Positions 18,593-28,257 of a DNA stretch of 64,000 nt are shown one piece after another (the first letter of the stretch is position 1; every line of letters starts with the position of its first letter). The position numbers and the translations under genes were made by a program. This DNA comes from Tropicimonas sp. IMCC34043. GTDB lineage: Bacteria > Pseudomonadota > Alphaproteobacteria > Rhodobacterales > Rhodobacteraceae. The notes under the pieces were generated by a model. It was not told the DNA's origin. It saw only the letters and a list, made by a program, of their open reading frames with translations, and did no database searches. The stretch lies in NCBI RefSeq assembly GCF_003390845.1, contig NZ_QMEK01000009.1, positions 61,216 to 125,215 of the forward strand, read 5' to 3'.

Positions 18593-19048
18593 TCAGGTGA
18601 TGGCCTCAAGCTGTTCTTTGGACAGGCTGCCCGGAACCACGGTGATCGGAATTGGCAGCGTTCCGGCGGTCTTCGACAATTGCGATACCAGCGGTCCGGG
18701 TCCGGACTTGCCGGTTCCGGCGCCGAGCACGAGGATGCCGATCTCCTTGTCGTCGCGGATCTGGGTCATCAACTCAGGCACGGGTTCGCCCTCGCGGATC
18801 ACCAGATGCGGGTCGACCCCTTGGCGATCACGCATCCACTTGGCGAAAACCTGGAAATGGGCTTCGATTCGCTCTCGCGCCTCGGCGCGCATGATGTCGG
18901 ACACCCCGATCCAGTGCTGGAATTCGTCCGGCGGTATGATCGCAAGGATCTCGACCCCACCGCCGGTCTTGGCGGCGCGCATTGCGGCGTACCGCATCGC
19001 GTTCAGGCATTCGCGTGAGTCGTCGAGGACTACCAGGAACTTGCGCAT
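18593..19048 (-). CDS. Universal stress protein (UspA fold)
   Basis: 151 residues of the Usp fold: KFLVVLDDSRECLNAMRYA start, a helix-rich centre, and a C-terminal nucleotide-loop pattern IGILVLGAGTGKSGPGPLVSQL then ITVVPG (the first given here by position, about 104-125). The G-x2-G-x9-G pattern is only partly kept, so ATP binding is uncertain. A GGAGG ribosome site lies 7 nt before the ATG. It sits alone upstream of nfu on the same strand, separated by 97 nt with the candidate Irr box. Confidence 0.9.
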   Translation of the reverse strand: MRKFLVVLDDSRECLNAMRYAAMRAAKTGGGVEILAIIPPDEFQHWIGVSDIMRAEARERIEAHFQVFAKWMRDRQGVDPHLVIREGEPVPELMTQIRDDKEIGILVLGAGTGKSGPGPLVSQLSKTAGTLPIPITVVPGSLSKEQLEAIT

Positions 19049-19487
19049 TTGCGAACCTCCACACTGCTTTCTGGCATGTCCACGGGGGTATGTGCAATCG
19101 GCGGTGTGTCGGACGGGGCGCGCGTTTGGCGACAGGCCGTCCGTGGGCCGCCGCCCGCCACCGGCCGGGGGGCAGTCGGGGCGGACGACGTTCGACTGGA
19201 GTGAGCCGCTGGGCTCTGCACGTATCTTCCTTGCGACCGTTCGGCTGGGCCGTCACAGACGCCGCGCGATTGGGGGAATCGAAACCGCGGACGCCGGAGG
19301 AAGTGCACGCGGCGAAGTGTGGAGGCGATTCGCGACAGCTTCGTGTCGGATCGGTATCATCTGTGTGAAATCACGCGGCCGCGACCGGCACCGGAGGTCC
19401 GACTGCGGCGCGCGTCTGACGGATCTGGTGGCGCGACGGTCTGCCGGCGGCATTGCCGCCGCCGGACGAGCGTTTCCGGTGCCGCGA
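19049..19487. other. Region without a confident gene
   Basis: 439 bases between the Usp start and the trpS stop. Open frames on both strands look like GC-driven chance frames. A hairpin-forming GCCGGCGGCATTGCCGCC (about 19441-19459) near the trpS end could be its terminator, though no T run follows. Confidence 0.45.
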
Positions 19488-20516
19488 TCAGGACCTGACG
19501 AGGCCCACGATCCGATAGGTCTCGCGCAGAATCGGTTCGGCGACGGCACGGGCCTGTTCGGCACCATGGGCAAGAATGCGGTCGATCTCGGCCGGGTCGG
19601 CCATCAGCCGGGCCATCTCGGTCGAGATTGGCGCAAGCTTCTCGACCGCCAGATCGGCGAGCGCGGGCTTGAACCGGCCCCAGCCGGCACCCGCGTATTC
19701 GGCGATCACCTGCGCATCGCTCAGCCCCGACAGACCGGCGTAGATATCGACGAGGTTGCGGGCCTCGGGCCGGCCCTGCAGCCCCTCGACCGTTTCCGGC
19801 AGCGGCGCGGGATCGGTCCGGGCCTTTTTCAGCTTCTTCGCGATGGTGTCGGCATCGTCGGTCATGTTGATGCGTTCCATGTCGCTTTCGCCCGACTTCG
19901 ACATCTTCTTGGTGCCGTCGCGCAGGTTCATCACCCGCGTCGCAGGGCCTTCGATCACCGGTTCGGTTTCGGGGAAGAAATCGACCTTGTAGTCGTGGTT
20001 GAACTTCTGCGCGACATCGCGGGTCAGCTCGACATGCTGCTTCTGGTCCTCGCCGACCGGGACGTGGGTCGCATGATAGAGCAGGATGTCGGCGGCCATC
20101 AGCGCGGGATAGGCATAAAGCCCAAGGCTGACCGCCTCGGCATTGGCACCGGCCTTGTCCTTGAACTGTGTCATCCGGTTCATCCAGCCGACCCGCGCGA
20201 CGCAACTGAGGATCCAGCCCAGTTCGGCATGGGCCGAAACCTGGCTCTGGTTGAACAGGATCGACCGGTTCGGATCGACACCCGAGGCGATGAAGCCTGC
20301 CGCAACCTCGCGGGTCGCGGCGTGCAGCGTGGCGGGATCCTGCCACACGGTAATCGCGTGCAGATCGACGACAGAATAGATCGTCTGGTGGGTTCCCGCC
20401 TCTTGCCAGTCCACAAAGCGTTTGATCGCACCGAGGTAATTGCCCAGCGTCAGCCCGCCCGAGGGTTTGATCCCCGAGAAGACGCGAGGCGTGAACGTGG
20501 CAGTGGTGTCGGACAT
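19488..20516 (-). CDS. trpS: Tryptophan--tRNA ligase
   Basis: 342 residues of a class I aminoacyl-tRNA synthetase. The HIGH-equivalent is TLGNYLG (23-29) within [17 protein letters not shown] (given by position), and the KMSKS loop is at 204-208. The tryptophan pocket motif [13 protein letters not shown] is intact. Length is typical of bacterial TrpS. It is divergent from the rhomboid-like gene, with only 75 nt between the starts. Confidence 0.97.
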   Translation of the reverse strand: MSDTTATFTPRVFSGIKPSGGLTLGNYLGAIKRFVDWQEAGTHQTIYSVVDLHAITVWQDPATLHAATREVAAGFIASGVDPNRSILFNQSQVSAHAELGWILSCVARVGWMNRMTQFKDKAGANAEAVSLGLYAYPALMAADILLYHATHVPVGEDQKQHVELTRDVAQKFNHDYKVDFFPETEPVIEGPATRVMNLRDGTKKMSKSGESDMERINMTDDADTIAKKLKKARTDPAPLPETVEGLQGRPEARNLVDIYAGLSGLSDAQVIAEYAGAGWGRFKPALADLAVEKLAPISTEMARLMADPAEIDRILAHGAEQARAVAEPILRETYRIVGLVRS

Positions 20517-20591
20517 TTCAGACGCTCCGGGTGGTCAAAACCGATAGGCTCGCTTACCCATGGCGGCAAATGGCGTCAACCGGAGGTGGGA

Positions 20592-21281
20592 ATGAAGGCC
20601 GAACAACACGACAGCCCCTTCAACGCGCTGCCGCCCGTTGTGGTGGCGCTGGTCGCAGTCATCATGGGGATCGAGATCGCCTTTCAACTGGCGCATGCCG
20701 GGTTCATCGGCGGCACCCGGGGTGGCGACGACTGGCGCGTCGCCGCGATCCAGCAATATTCCTTTTCGGGCGAGATCCTGAACTGGATGATCGAGACCGG
20801 GCGCTGGACGCTGCAGAACGTGGCGCGCAGCGTCACTTATCTGTTCGTGCACTACAATATGACCCACGCGGTCTTCGTCAGCGTCTTCGTCCTGGCGCTT
20901 GGCAAGATGGTGGGCGAGACCTTTTCACAAGGTGCTGTGGTGGCGGTGTTCTTCGGATCGGGGATCGTGGGGTCGCTAGCCTATGGGCTTGCCATGAACG
21001 ACCCGCACCCGCTGGTGGGCGGCTATCCCGGTGCCTACGGGCTGATCGGCGCTTTCACCTATATCCTCTGGGTCGGCTATGCCAAGGCGGGCGAGAACCG
21101 ATACCGCGCGTTCCGGCTGATCGCGATGTTGATGGGGATCCAGTTGCTGTTCGGGCTGGTGTTCGGCGCAAACCGCGACTGGGTGGCGGAACTTGCGGGC
21201 TTTGCCACCGGCTTTTTGCTGTCGGGCGTGCTGCGGCCCGGCGGCTGGGCCGAGATCCTGCGCAACCTGCGCGAACGCTAG
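20592..21281 (+). CDS. Rhomboid-fold membrane protein lacking catalytic Ser and His
   Basis: 229 residues with six membrane spans in the rhomboid layout: HYNMTHAVFVSVFVLALGKMVGE after span 1 (about 87-109, by position), a GYPGAYGLIG turn (144-153) and an AELAGFATGFLL last helix (199-210). In active rhomboids the turn is GxSG and the last helix has AHxxG. Here the Ser position is Pro146 and the His position is Glu200, so proteolysis is unlikely. It is comparable to iRhom or derlin pseudoproteases. CGGAGGTGGG precedes the ATG. Confidence 0.85.
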   Translation: MKAEQHDSPFNALPPVVVALVAVIMGIEIAFQLAHAGFIGGTRGGDDWRVAAIQQYSFSGEILNWMIETGRWTLQNVARSVTYLFVHYNMTHAVFVSVFVLALGKMVGETFSQGAVVAVFFGSGIVGSLAYGLAMNDPHPLVGGYPGAYGLIGAFTYILWVGYAKAGENRYRAFRLIAMLMGIQLLFGLVFGANRDWVAELAGFATGFLLSGVLRPGGWAEILRNLRER

Positions 21282-21313
21282 ACGTGGGGTCGCCGCCGGG
21301 CAGGGCCCGGGCG

Positions 21314-21329
21314 GCGGCGGCGCCGCCGC
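21314..21329. terminator. GC palindrome between convergent genes
   Basis: GCGGCGGCGCCGCCGC is a perfect 16-base palindrome between the rhomboid-like gene and murJ, which converge. It could end both transcripts, although no T run follows on either strand. Confidence 0.4.
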
Positions 21330-21357
21330 TGGCGCGGCGCGGCGGCCTGACTGCGTA

Positions 21358-22905
21358 TCAGCCGCCGCGTTTGACCGACCGGCGGATCTCGGAGAAACTG
21401 GCGGCACCGACGGCCTGGGCCGCAGCGAAATAGCTGACGATCCCGACGCCGATCAGCAGCAGCAGTGCCGGATACCGCAGTCCGGGGCTGTAGAGCGCGT
21501 CCCCCAGCAGTGCCTCGGTACCAAGCAGGCAGCCGGCCATGATCAGGCAGGCGAGCATGATCCGCCCCACACGCCGCTTCAGCCGCGCGTCGACCCGCAC
21601 CTCTTCACCCATCCCGCGCGACCCGCGCCAGAGCTGCACCAGCATCGCCCATCCGGCCAGTGTGGTGGCCCAGGCGGCGGCGACATAGCCGATCAGGAGG
21701 GCACCGCCAAAGGCGATGACGGCATTCACCACCATGGCGACAAGGGCATAGTAGAATGGGCTCCGCGTGTCGTGGCGGGCAAAGAACAGCGGTTGCAGCA
21801 CCTTTTGCAGCACGAAGGCCGGCAGACCCGCGCCATAGATTGCGGTAACGACGGCGGTGGATGCGGCGGCCTTCGGGCCGAAGGCGCCGTGCTGGAACAG
21901 CACCGAGACGATCGGATGCGCGATCACGACCAAGGCGACGGCGGCGGGCATTGTCAGCAGCAGCGCGAATTCGGTCGCCCGGTTGAAGGCATTGCGCCCG
22001 CCGGTTGCGTCGCCTGCGGCAAGCCTGCGCGACAGGTCGGGCAGCAGAACGACCCCGATCGCGATCGCGACGACCCCGAGCGGAAGCTGATAGAGCCGGT
22101 CGGCGAGGTTCAGATACTGGATCGCGCCGTCGAAATAGCTTGCCACCTGGCGGCCGACCACCAGGTTGATCTGTACCACCCCGCCGGCAAGCATCGCCGG
22201 CCCGGCAATCCGCGCCAGCCGCTTAATGTCCGGGGTGATCCTCGGCCGCGAGAACGTCAGCCGGAAACCTGCGCGAGAGGCCGCGACCCAGACCATGGCC
22301 ATCTGCGCGATCCCCGCGACCGGCACCGACCAGATCAGGAAGGCACCGAAATCGTCGGTTCCCATGCTTTCGGCAAGGATGGTCGAGCCGAGCAGCACGC
22401 CGTTCAGAAGCGTCGGCGCCGCCGCCGCCGCAACGAAGCGGCCGCCCGCGTTCAGAACCCCCGACAGCAGCGCGGTGAGCGAGATGAAAAAGATATAGGG
22501 AAACGCAATGCGGCCATAGGAGACGGCAAGCGGGAACCTCTCGTCGCCGACAAAGCCCGAGGCCATGGCCAGCACCAGCCAAGGCATGATGAGATGGGCA
22601 ATGAAGCTGAATACCACCAGCACCGAGGCCAGCCCCGAGAAGGCGTCCTGGGCAAAGGTCTTCGCGTCGCCGCCTGCCTCGAGCTTTTTGGCAAACATCG
22701 GCACGAAGGCCATGTTGAAGGCGCCTTCGGCAAAGAAGCGGCGAAACATGTTGGGCAGGCTGAAGGCGACGACAAAGGCCTCGGCCACCGGGCCGTCGCC
22801 AAGTTTGGCGGCAATCACGATGTCACGGGCAAAGCCCAGCACGCGCGACAACAGGGTCCAGACGCCGACCGTCAGGAACCCCGACATCAAGCCGATGGGT
22901 TTCAT
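21358..22905 (-). CDS. murJ: Lipid II flippase
   Basis: 515 residues with about 14 membrane spans, the size and pattern of MurJ/MviN, which moves lipid II across the inner membrane for peptidoglycan synthesis. The N-terminal signature LLSRVLGFARDIVIAAKLG (about 19-37), followed by LPNMFRRFFAEGAFNMAFVP (about 50-69), contains the conserved Arg residues of the central cavity. The ATG overlaps the glnD stop by 4 nt (ATGA), so it is coupled to glnD, a common Rhodobacterales order. Confidence 0.96.
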   Translation of the reverse strand: MKPIGLMSGFLTVGVWTLLSRVLGFARDIVIAAKLGDGPVAEAFVVAFSLPNMFRRFFAEGAFNMAFVPMFAKKLEAGGDAKTFAQDAFSGLASVLVVFSFIAHLIMPWLVLAMASGFVGDERFPLAVSYGRIAFPYIFFISLTALLSGVLNAGGRFVAAAAAPTLLNGVLLGSTILAESMGTDDFGAFLIWSVPVAGIAQMAMVWVAASRAGFRLTFSRPRITPDIKRLARIAGPAMLAGGVVQINLVVGRQVASYFDGAIQYLNLADRLYQLPLGVVAIAIGVVLLPDLSRRLAAGDATGGRNAFNRATEFALLLTMPAAVALVVIAHPIVSVLFQHGAFGPKAAASTAVVTAIYGAGLPAFVLQKVLQPLFFARHDTRSPFYYALVAMVVNAVIAFGGALLIGYVAAAWATTLAGWAMLVQLWRGSRGMGEEVRVDARLKRRVGRIMLACLIMAGCLLGTEALLGDALYSPGLRYPALLLLIGVGIVSYFAAAQAVGAASFSEIRRSVKRGG

Positions 22906-25721
22906 GCGTTGCGGGCCCTCTCGACGCCGGCATCGATGGCGTTGACAAGTTTGCGTTCCAGCGTCCGCTGCTTGCCCTCGGAGAAGATCTTCAGACCGAA
23001 CATGTCCTTGACATAGAAGGTGTCGACAACCTGGGCGCCATAGGTCGCGATCATCGCCGAGGCGATGTAGATATTGGCAGAGGCCAGGGTGCGGGTCAGG
23101 TCATACAGCAGCCCCGGCCGGTCGCGGGTGTCGACCTCGATCAGGGTATAGATCTCGGACGCCTCGTTGTCGAAATGGATCGACGTCGGCACGCTGAAGC
23201 CGCTTTCGCGGCGTTTCTGCTTGTCGCGGTGTTGCAGCGCCTCGCGCGGGATCACCTCGCCCATCAGCGTCTTGTGGATCATCTGGCTCAGCCGCGGAAG
23301 CCGGTCGAGTTCATAGGGCGCGGCCTCGGAATCCTGGACCCAGAACACCGCCGTCGCATAGCCGTCCTTGGTGGTATAGGTCCGCGCATCGACGACGTTG
23401 GCGCCGACCAGCGCCAGCGCGCCCGCGAGCCGCGAGAAGATGCCCGGATGATCGGCCAGCGCAAAGCAGGCCCGGGTCGCGTCGTGGCCCGGGTCCGGGG
23501 TCAGGTCGATGCGGATCTCGTCGTCGGGAAGATCCTTCAGGAGGCGAGCGAAGACCACCTGGGCATCGGTGTGCAGCCCCTGCCAATAAGGGTCATAGTG
23601 GCGCTCGATCTCGGCCTCGATCCGTTCGGGCGGCCAATCCCCCAGGGCCGTGCGCAGCGACTGCAGGGCATCCTCGCGGAGGTTCTCGCGGTTCAGCTCC
23701 TCGAGTCCGTTTTCCAGCGCCGAAGCGGTCTGGCGGTAGAGCGAACGCAGCAGCTGCGCCTTCCAGTTGTTCCAGATGTGGGGACCGACACCGCGGATGT
23801 CGCAGACCGTCAGTACCGTCAGCAGGTCGAGCCTTGCGCGGCTTTTGACGGCCTTGGCAAAGTCGCGCACGGTGCGCGGGTCCGAGATGTCGCGCTTCTG
23901 GGCCATATCGGACATGACAAGATGGTTGCGCACCAGCCATTCCACGGTCTCGACCTCGTCCTTGTCGAGCCCGAGGCGCTGACAGACCGGCCGGGCGATG
24001 CGTGCGCCGAGGATCGAATGATCCTCCTGCCGGCCCTTGCCGATGTCGTGCAGGAACACGGCAAGGTAGAGCACGCGGCGGTTCACCCCGCGTTCGAGGA
24101 TGCGCGAGGCGATGGGCAGTTCCTCGACCAGTTCGCCATGCTCGATCTCGGCCAGGATGCGGATGCACTGGATGATGTGCTCGTCGACCGTATAGGCGTG
24201 ATAGAAATTGAACTGCATCATCGCCACGACCGGTTCGAATTCGGGGATGAAGGTTCCCAGCACGCCAAGTTCGTTCATCCGGCGCAGTGAGCGTTCGGGA
24301 TTGCCGTGGTCCAGCATCAGCCCGAGGAAGATCCTCGCCGCCTCGGGGCTCTGGCGGGTGGCGGCATCGATCCGGTCGAGGTTGGCCGAGATCAGCCGCA
24401 TTGCGTCGGGATGGATCAGCGTGTCGGTGCGCAGCGCCTCGTCGAACAGCCTCAGGATGTTCAGCGGGTCGGCGAGGAACGCCTTGTCGTCTTCGATGCC
24501 AAGCCGGCTGCCCTTCAGAACGAAGCCATCGCTCAGCTTCTTGCGCCGGTTGCGCAGCCAGCTTGCCAGCACCGGCTTGCGCTTGACATGGGCATCCTCG
24601 AGCTTGGTGAGGAAGATCCGCGTCAGCTCTCCGACCTGGGTTGCATGGCGGAAATAGTCCTGCATGAAATGCTCGACCGCAAGCCGCCCGCCATGGTCGG
24701 AATAGCCGAGCCTCTCGGCCACCGGCACCTGCATGTCGAAGGTCAGCTGGTCCACCGGGCGCCCGGTGACAAGGTGCAGATGGGCACGCGCGGCCCAAAG
24801 GAAGGTCTCGGCCTGTTCAAAGGCCCAGTATTCCTCGGGCATGAAGACGCCAAGCGCCACCAGATCCTCGATGCGGTTGACGTGGTGGACGTATTTCGCG
24901 ATCCAGAACAGCGATTGCAGATCCCGGAGCCCGCCCTTGCCTTCCTTGATGTTGGGTTCCAGCATATAGCGCTGGCCGCCCTGCTTCTCGTGCCGTTCCT
25001 TGCGCTCCTGCAGCTTCGCCTCGACATAATCCTTGCTCGAGCCGCGAAACAGATCGTTCCACAACCGGTCGACAAGATCGCGGGTCAGCCCTTCGTTGCC
25101 GTCAAGGTGGCGCAGTTCCAGCAGCGAGGTGCGGATCGTGAAGTCCTTGCGCCCGAGGTTCAGGCAGTCGCGGATCGTGCGGGTGGCGTGGCCGACCTTC
25201 ATCCGCAGATCCCACAGGATATAGAGCATCTCCTCGACGATGCGCTCGATCTCGGCAGGAATGCTGTCGCGGCACAGGAACAGCAGGTCGACGTCCGAAT
25301 GCGGCGCCATCTCGCCGCGGCCATAGCCGCCGACGGCGATCACCGCCAGAAGGTCCTTCTGGGCGCGGGCACCGCGGGGCGCGAGCAGTTCGACCGCCGT
25401 CCAATAGGTCGTCCGCACCAGGCAATCGGTCAGCCAGGCATAGGAATGCACCAATGGCCGCGCGGCGCGCGGCGATTGGGCAAAGGCCGCCTCGATCGCG
25501 CTGCGGCCGTGCGCCTGCGCTTCGGCCAGGATCGCGGTTGCGCGGTTGCGCCGCCCCGTGCCCTCGCCCCCCTTGACGGCCTCCGCGAGCCGCAGATGCA
25601 GTCCGCGGGCGTCAAAGATCTCGTCTGGCGGACAGATCAGGTCGCTGGGCGGTGGCGGGACGATAACGCCGGCGAGCGGATCAGAAGCCAAATCCGCCGA
25701 AACTTTTGGGCGCGGGGTCAA
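22902..25721 (-). CDS. glnD: [Protein-PII] uridylyltransferase / uridylyl-removing enzyme
   Basis: About 930 residues. The nucleotidyltransferase domain carries GGYGRGEMAPHSDVD (131-145), the HD hydrolase has FLHDIGKG, and two ACT domains close the protein (LADHPGIFSRLAGAL and DTRDRPGLLYDLTRTL). GlnD senses glutamine and modifies PII to set nitrogen metabolism. The only starts are non-ATG: TTG at 25721, with AGGTGA 8 nt before it, or TTG at 25691. The first overlaps the neighbouring lipoprotein gene by 41 nt. It is coupled to murJ downstream. Confidence 0.94.
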   Translation of the reverse strand: MTPRPKVSADLASDPLAGVIVPPPPSDLICPPDEIFDARGLHLRLAEAVKGGEGTGRRNRATAILAEAQAHGRSAIEAAFAQSPRAARPLVHSYAWLTDCLVRTTYWTAVELLAPRGARAQKDLLAVIAVGGYGRGEMAPHSDVDLLFLCRDSIPAEIERIVEEMLYILWDLRMKVGHATRTIRDCLNLGRKDFTIRTSLLELRHLDGNEGLTRDLVDRLWNDLFRGSSKDYVEAKLQERKERHEKQGGQRYMLEPNIKEGKGGLRDLQSLFWIAKYVHHVNRIEDLVALGVFMPEEYWAFEQAETFLWAARAHLHLVTGRPVDQLTFDMQVPVAERLGYSDHGGRLAVEHFMQDYFRHATQVGELTRIFLTKLEDAHVKRKPVLASWLRNRRKKLSDGFVLKGSRLGIEDDKAFLADPLNILRLFDEALRTDTLIHPDAMRLISANLDRIDAATRQSPEAARIFLGLMLDHGNPERSLRRMNELGVLGTFIPEFEPVVAMMQFNFYHAYTVDEHIIQCIRILAEIEHGELVEELPIASRILERGVNRRVLYLAVFLHDIGKGRQEDHSILGARIARPVCQRLGLDKDEVETVEWLVRNHLVMSDMAQKRDISDPRTVRDFAKAVKSRARLDLLTVLTVCDIRGVGPHIWNNWKAQLLRSLYRQTASALENGLEELNRENLREDALQSLRTALGDWPPERIEAEIERHYDPYWQGLHTDAQVVFARLLKDLPDDEIRIDLTPDPGHDATRACFALADHPGIFSRLAGALALVGANVVDARTYTTKDGYATAVFWVQDSEAAPYELDRLPRLSQMIHKTLMGEVIPREALQHRDKQKRRESGFSVPTSIHFDNEASEIYTLIEVDTRDRPGLLYDLTRTLASANIYIASAMIATYGAQVVDTFYVKDMFGLKIFSEGKQRTLERKLVNAIDAGVERARNA

Positions 25722-26856
25722 TGATGATCACCTGATTGTTCTTGATTTCGGCGACCGCAAGGCCGCGCTGGTTGGTTCCATCGGGCATCAGCCGGAAGAT
25801 GCCGTTGACGCCGACGAAGCCCGAGCTTTGGGTCAATGCGTTGCGGGTCAGGGCGTTGGACTTGCCACTTCCGACCAGCGCTCCGATGGCGGCGATACCG
25901 TCATAGGACAGGCCCGCCAGCGGATGCGGCTGGCTGCCAAAAGCGGCGGCATAACGGGCGTTGAAATTTGCCGTCAGCGACGGGGAGGGCAAGGCAAGCC
26001 AGGCGCCCTGCAGTCCGGGTTGCGACAACGCCTCGGGCGGAATGTCGAGCCGCTGCAGGCCGATGAACTGCTGGGTGGCCGACGAGACGCCGTTTTCGGG
26101 CAGGAACTGGGCCAGATAGGGTATGGCGTCGGCATTTCCCGAGGTGAAGAACACCGAATTGGCGCCAGAGGCCTGGATCTGCTGGGCAATCTGCGGCACC
26201 GCGGCCGAGATCCCCTGTTGGGACATCTCGAACGACCCGGTGCCGGCCAGTCGCGCGCGGCTGCCGGAAATCGCCTTGGTGATCGCGTTGCGGCCGATCT
26301 CGTCCGAGGTCGTGCGGGCGTTGACGATGAAGATGTCGCCGCGGCCCCGGGCGGCGGCATAGCGCACCAGCCGGTCCGCGGTGTTCTCGAAGGTGCTGCC
26401 GAGGACAAAGACGTTGCCGCCGGCGATGCTCGAATTGTTCGAGAACGACAGCACGTTGATGCCCTTCTTGGCGACAGCGAGGCCCGCCGCGTTGGCGGCC
26501 TCGGAATAGAGCGGACCGAGGATGATCTTGGCGCCCTCTTCGGCGGCGCGGGTTGCCGCCGCCGAGGCGCCGCCGCCGTTGCCGCCGGTCTGATAGACCC
26601 GCAGGTCGATCTGCACCCCGTTGAGGTCGCCGATCGCAAGCCGCGCGGCATTCTCGAGGTTGCGCGAGACGATGGCGTCCCCTTGCGTGCCGCCGCCCGG
26701 GATCAGAAGCGCCACGGGCACGGCGGCGCCAGGATCGATCGAGGGGCCGCCAGAACCGCCGGTGGGCAATCCGTCGCAGGCGGCCAGCGTCAGAAGGCCG
26801 ATAACGGCCAGCACCCGACCAATCGTTGCACGGGAATTTCTCAGGGCAGAAAACAT
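25681..26856 (-). CDS. Penicillin-binding-protein activator-like lipoprotein
   Basis: 391 residues. A lipoprotein signal ends LTLAAC with the lipidated Cys27. The rest has a periplasmic-binding type I fold like LivJ and the C-terminal domain of LpoA: VALLIPGGG, GPLYSEAANAAGLAVAKKGINVLSFSNN (given by position, about 114-141), and LSYDGIAAIGAL. In this group such lipoproteins are annotated as penicillin-binding-protein activators. An LpoA-like role in the periplasm is likely but unproven. It precedes glnD and murJ on the same strand and is divergent from rsmI. Confidence 0.87.
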   Translation of the reverse strand: MFSALRNSRATIGRVLAVIGLLTLAACDGLPTGGSGGPSIDPGAAVPVALLIPGGGTQGDAIVSRNLENAARLAIGDLNGVQIDLRVYQTGGNGGGASAAATRAAEEGAKIILGPLYSEAANAAGLAVAKKGINVLSFSNNSSIAGGNVFVLGSTFENTADRLVRYAAARGRGDIFIVNARTTSDEIGRNAITKAISGSRARLAGTGSFEMSQQGISAAVPQIAQQIQASGANSVFFTSGNADAIPYLAQFLPENGVSSATQQFIGLQRLDIPPEALSQPGLQGAWLALPSPSLTANFNARYAAAFGSQPHPLAGLSYDGIAAIGALVGSGKSNALTRNALTQSSGFVGVNGIFRLMPDGTNQRGLAVAEIKNNQVIIIDPAPKSFGGFGF

Positions 26857-26946
26857 CTGTTAGGTCTCGCTATTCGGATCGTCCGCGGGGCAAGGTCGAA
26901 TGGGTATCGGCGCGACCGACCCTAGGACGGGAAAGGCGGCAAGTAA

Positions 26947-27843
26947 ATGACACAGACCGGCACGGCGGGGCCATTCCGCACCGAGGCGCTGGCGCCCGGG
27001 ATCTACTTTGTGGCGACCCCGATCGGGACCGCGCGCGACATTACCTTGCGCGCGCTCGACATCCTCGCCTCGGCGGATGTGATCGCCGCCGAAGACACAC
27101 GAACCACCCGCCACCTGATGGAGCTGCACGGGGTGCCGCTGCGAGGCCGGCCGATGATCGCCTATCACGACCACAACGGCGCGGCGCAACGCCCGAAACT
27201 GCTGCGCCTGGTCGAGGAGGGGCAATCGGTGGCTTATGCCTCCGAGGCCGGAACGCCGCTGGTTGCAGATCCGGGCTTTCAACTTGGACGCGAGGCGACG
27301 GCCAGGGGGCTGAACGTGACCTGCGCCCCGGGGCCATCGGCGGTGCTGGTGGCGCTGACCCTCTCGGGGCTGCCGAGCGACCGGTTTCTCTTTGCCGGCT
27401 TTCCGCCGGCAGGCGGAGGCGCGCGACGGACATGGCTGCAGGGGCTCGCGGGCGTCGAGGCAACCCTCGTCATCTTCGAATCGCCCAAGCGCGTTAGCCG
27501 ATTGTTAGGTGAAATGGCCGATACCCTGGGACAGGAGCGGCAGGCGGCGGTCTGCCGCGAATTGACCAAACGATTCGAGGAAGTGGTGCGCGGATCGCTT
27601 TCGGATCTGGCCCGGCGTTTCGACGGAACGGCGCCAAAAGGCGAGATCGTTGTGGTGATTGACCGTGCCGGCGGGCCCATCGCCCCCGGCCCGGAGGAAC
27701 TCGAGACCGCGATCCGGGCGGCCATGGAGCGGCTGCCCACCAAGGCCGCAGCGTCCGAGGTTGCGACGCAATTCGGGTTGAAGCGGCGCGATGTCTATCA
27801 GGCCGCGCTGGGGTTCAGGATGGAAGGGGACGAAGAGGAATGA
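26947..27843 (+). CDS. rsmI: 16S rRNA (cytidine(1402)-2'-O)-methyltransferase
   Basis: 298 residues of the tetrapyrrole-methylase-like fold: GIYFVATPIGTARDITLRA (about 18-36), AEDTRTTRHLM, ASEAGTPLVADPGF, and GPSAVLVALTLSGLPSDRFLFAGFPP (given by position). RsmI methylates C1402 in the decoding centre of 16S rRNA. It is divergent from the activator-like lipoprotein gene, a conserved arrangement in proteobacteria, and overlaps yraN by 4 nt. Confidence 0.95.
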   Translation: MTQTGTAGPFRTEALAPGIYFVATPIGTARDITLRALDILASADVIAAEDTRTTRHLMELHGVPLRGRPMIAYHDHNGAAQRPKLLRLVEEGQSVAYASEAGTPLVADPGFQLGREATARGLNVTCAPGPSAVLVALTLSGLPSDRFLFAGFPPAGGGARRTWLQGLAGVEATLVIFESPKRVSRLLGEMADTLGQERQAAVCRELTKRFEEVVRGSLSDLARRFDGTAPKGEIVVVIDRAGGPIAPGPEELETAIRAAMERLPTKAAASEVATQFGLKRRDVYQAALGFRMEGDEEE

Positions 27844-28193
27844 GCGGTTCGGTATCCTATCATGGCGGTTTGCGCGCCGAAGAGATCGTCGAGCGTCACT
27901 ACGCCCGAAACGGTCATCCGGTCTCGGACAGACGCTGGCGCGGGGCAAGCGGCGAGATCGACCTTGTCGTGCAGGATGGCGACGGCCTTGTGTTCGTCGA
28001 GGTCAAGAAATCCCGGGATTTCGCGCGGGCGGCCGAACGGCTGACGCTGCGCCAGATGCGGCGGATCTGCGGGGCGGCGTCGGAATACCTCGGCCGCATG
28101 CCGCTCGGCCAGTTGACCATAGTGCGATTCGACGTCGCCCTGGTCGATAGCGTCGGGCGGATCGAGGTGCTCGAAAACGCCTTCGGCGCCTGA
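27840..28193 (+). CDS. UPF0102 (YraN) family protein
   Basis: 117 residues of the YraN endonuclease-like fold. GEIDLVVQDGDGLVFVEVK carries the E/D-x-D and ExK residues of the PD-(D/E)xK superfamily. The N-terminus has the usual GLRAEEIVERHYARNGHPV helix. Function is unproven but expected in nucleic acid metabolism. It overlaps rsmI by 4 nt; the rsmI-yraN order is conserved in many bacteria. Confidence 0.92.
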   Translation: MSGSVSYHGGLRAEEIVERHYARNGHPVSDRRWRGASGEIDLVVQDGDGLVFVEVKKSRDFARAAERLTLRQMRRICGAASEYLGRMPLGQLTIVRFDVALVDSVGRIEVLENAFGA

Positions 28194-28257
28194 CACGGGC
28201 TGTTGCACCCCGCTGCAGCATCGGCGATGAAGTCGCAAAGCGACGAGGGATGCCGAT

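Noticed and set aside
21193..23016. A 607-residue plus-strand frame opposite murJ
   Set aside because: Its sequence is low complexity (Arg, Gly, His, Asp) and it covers the antisense of a clear MurJ gene.
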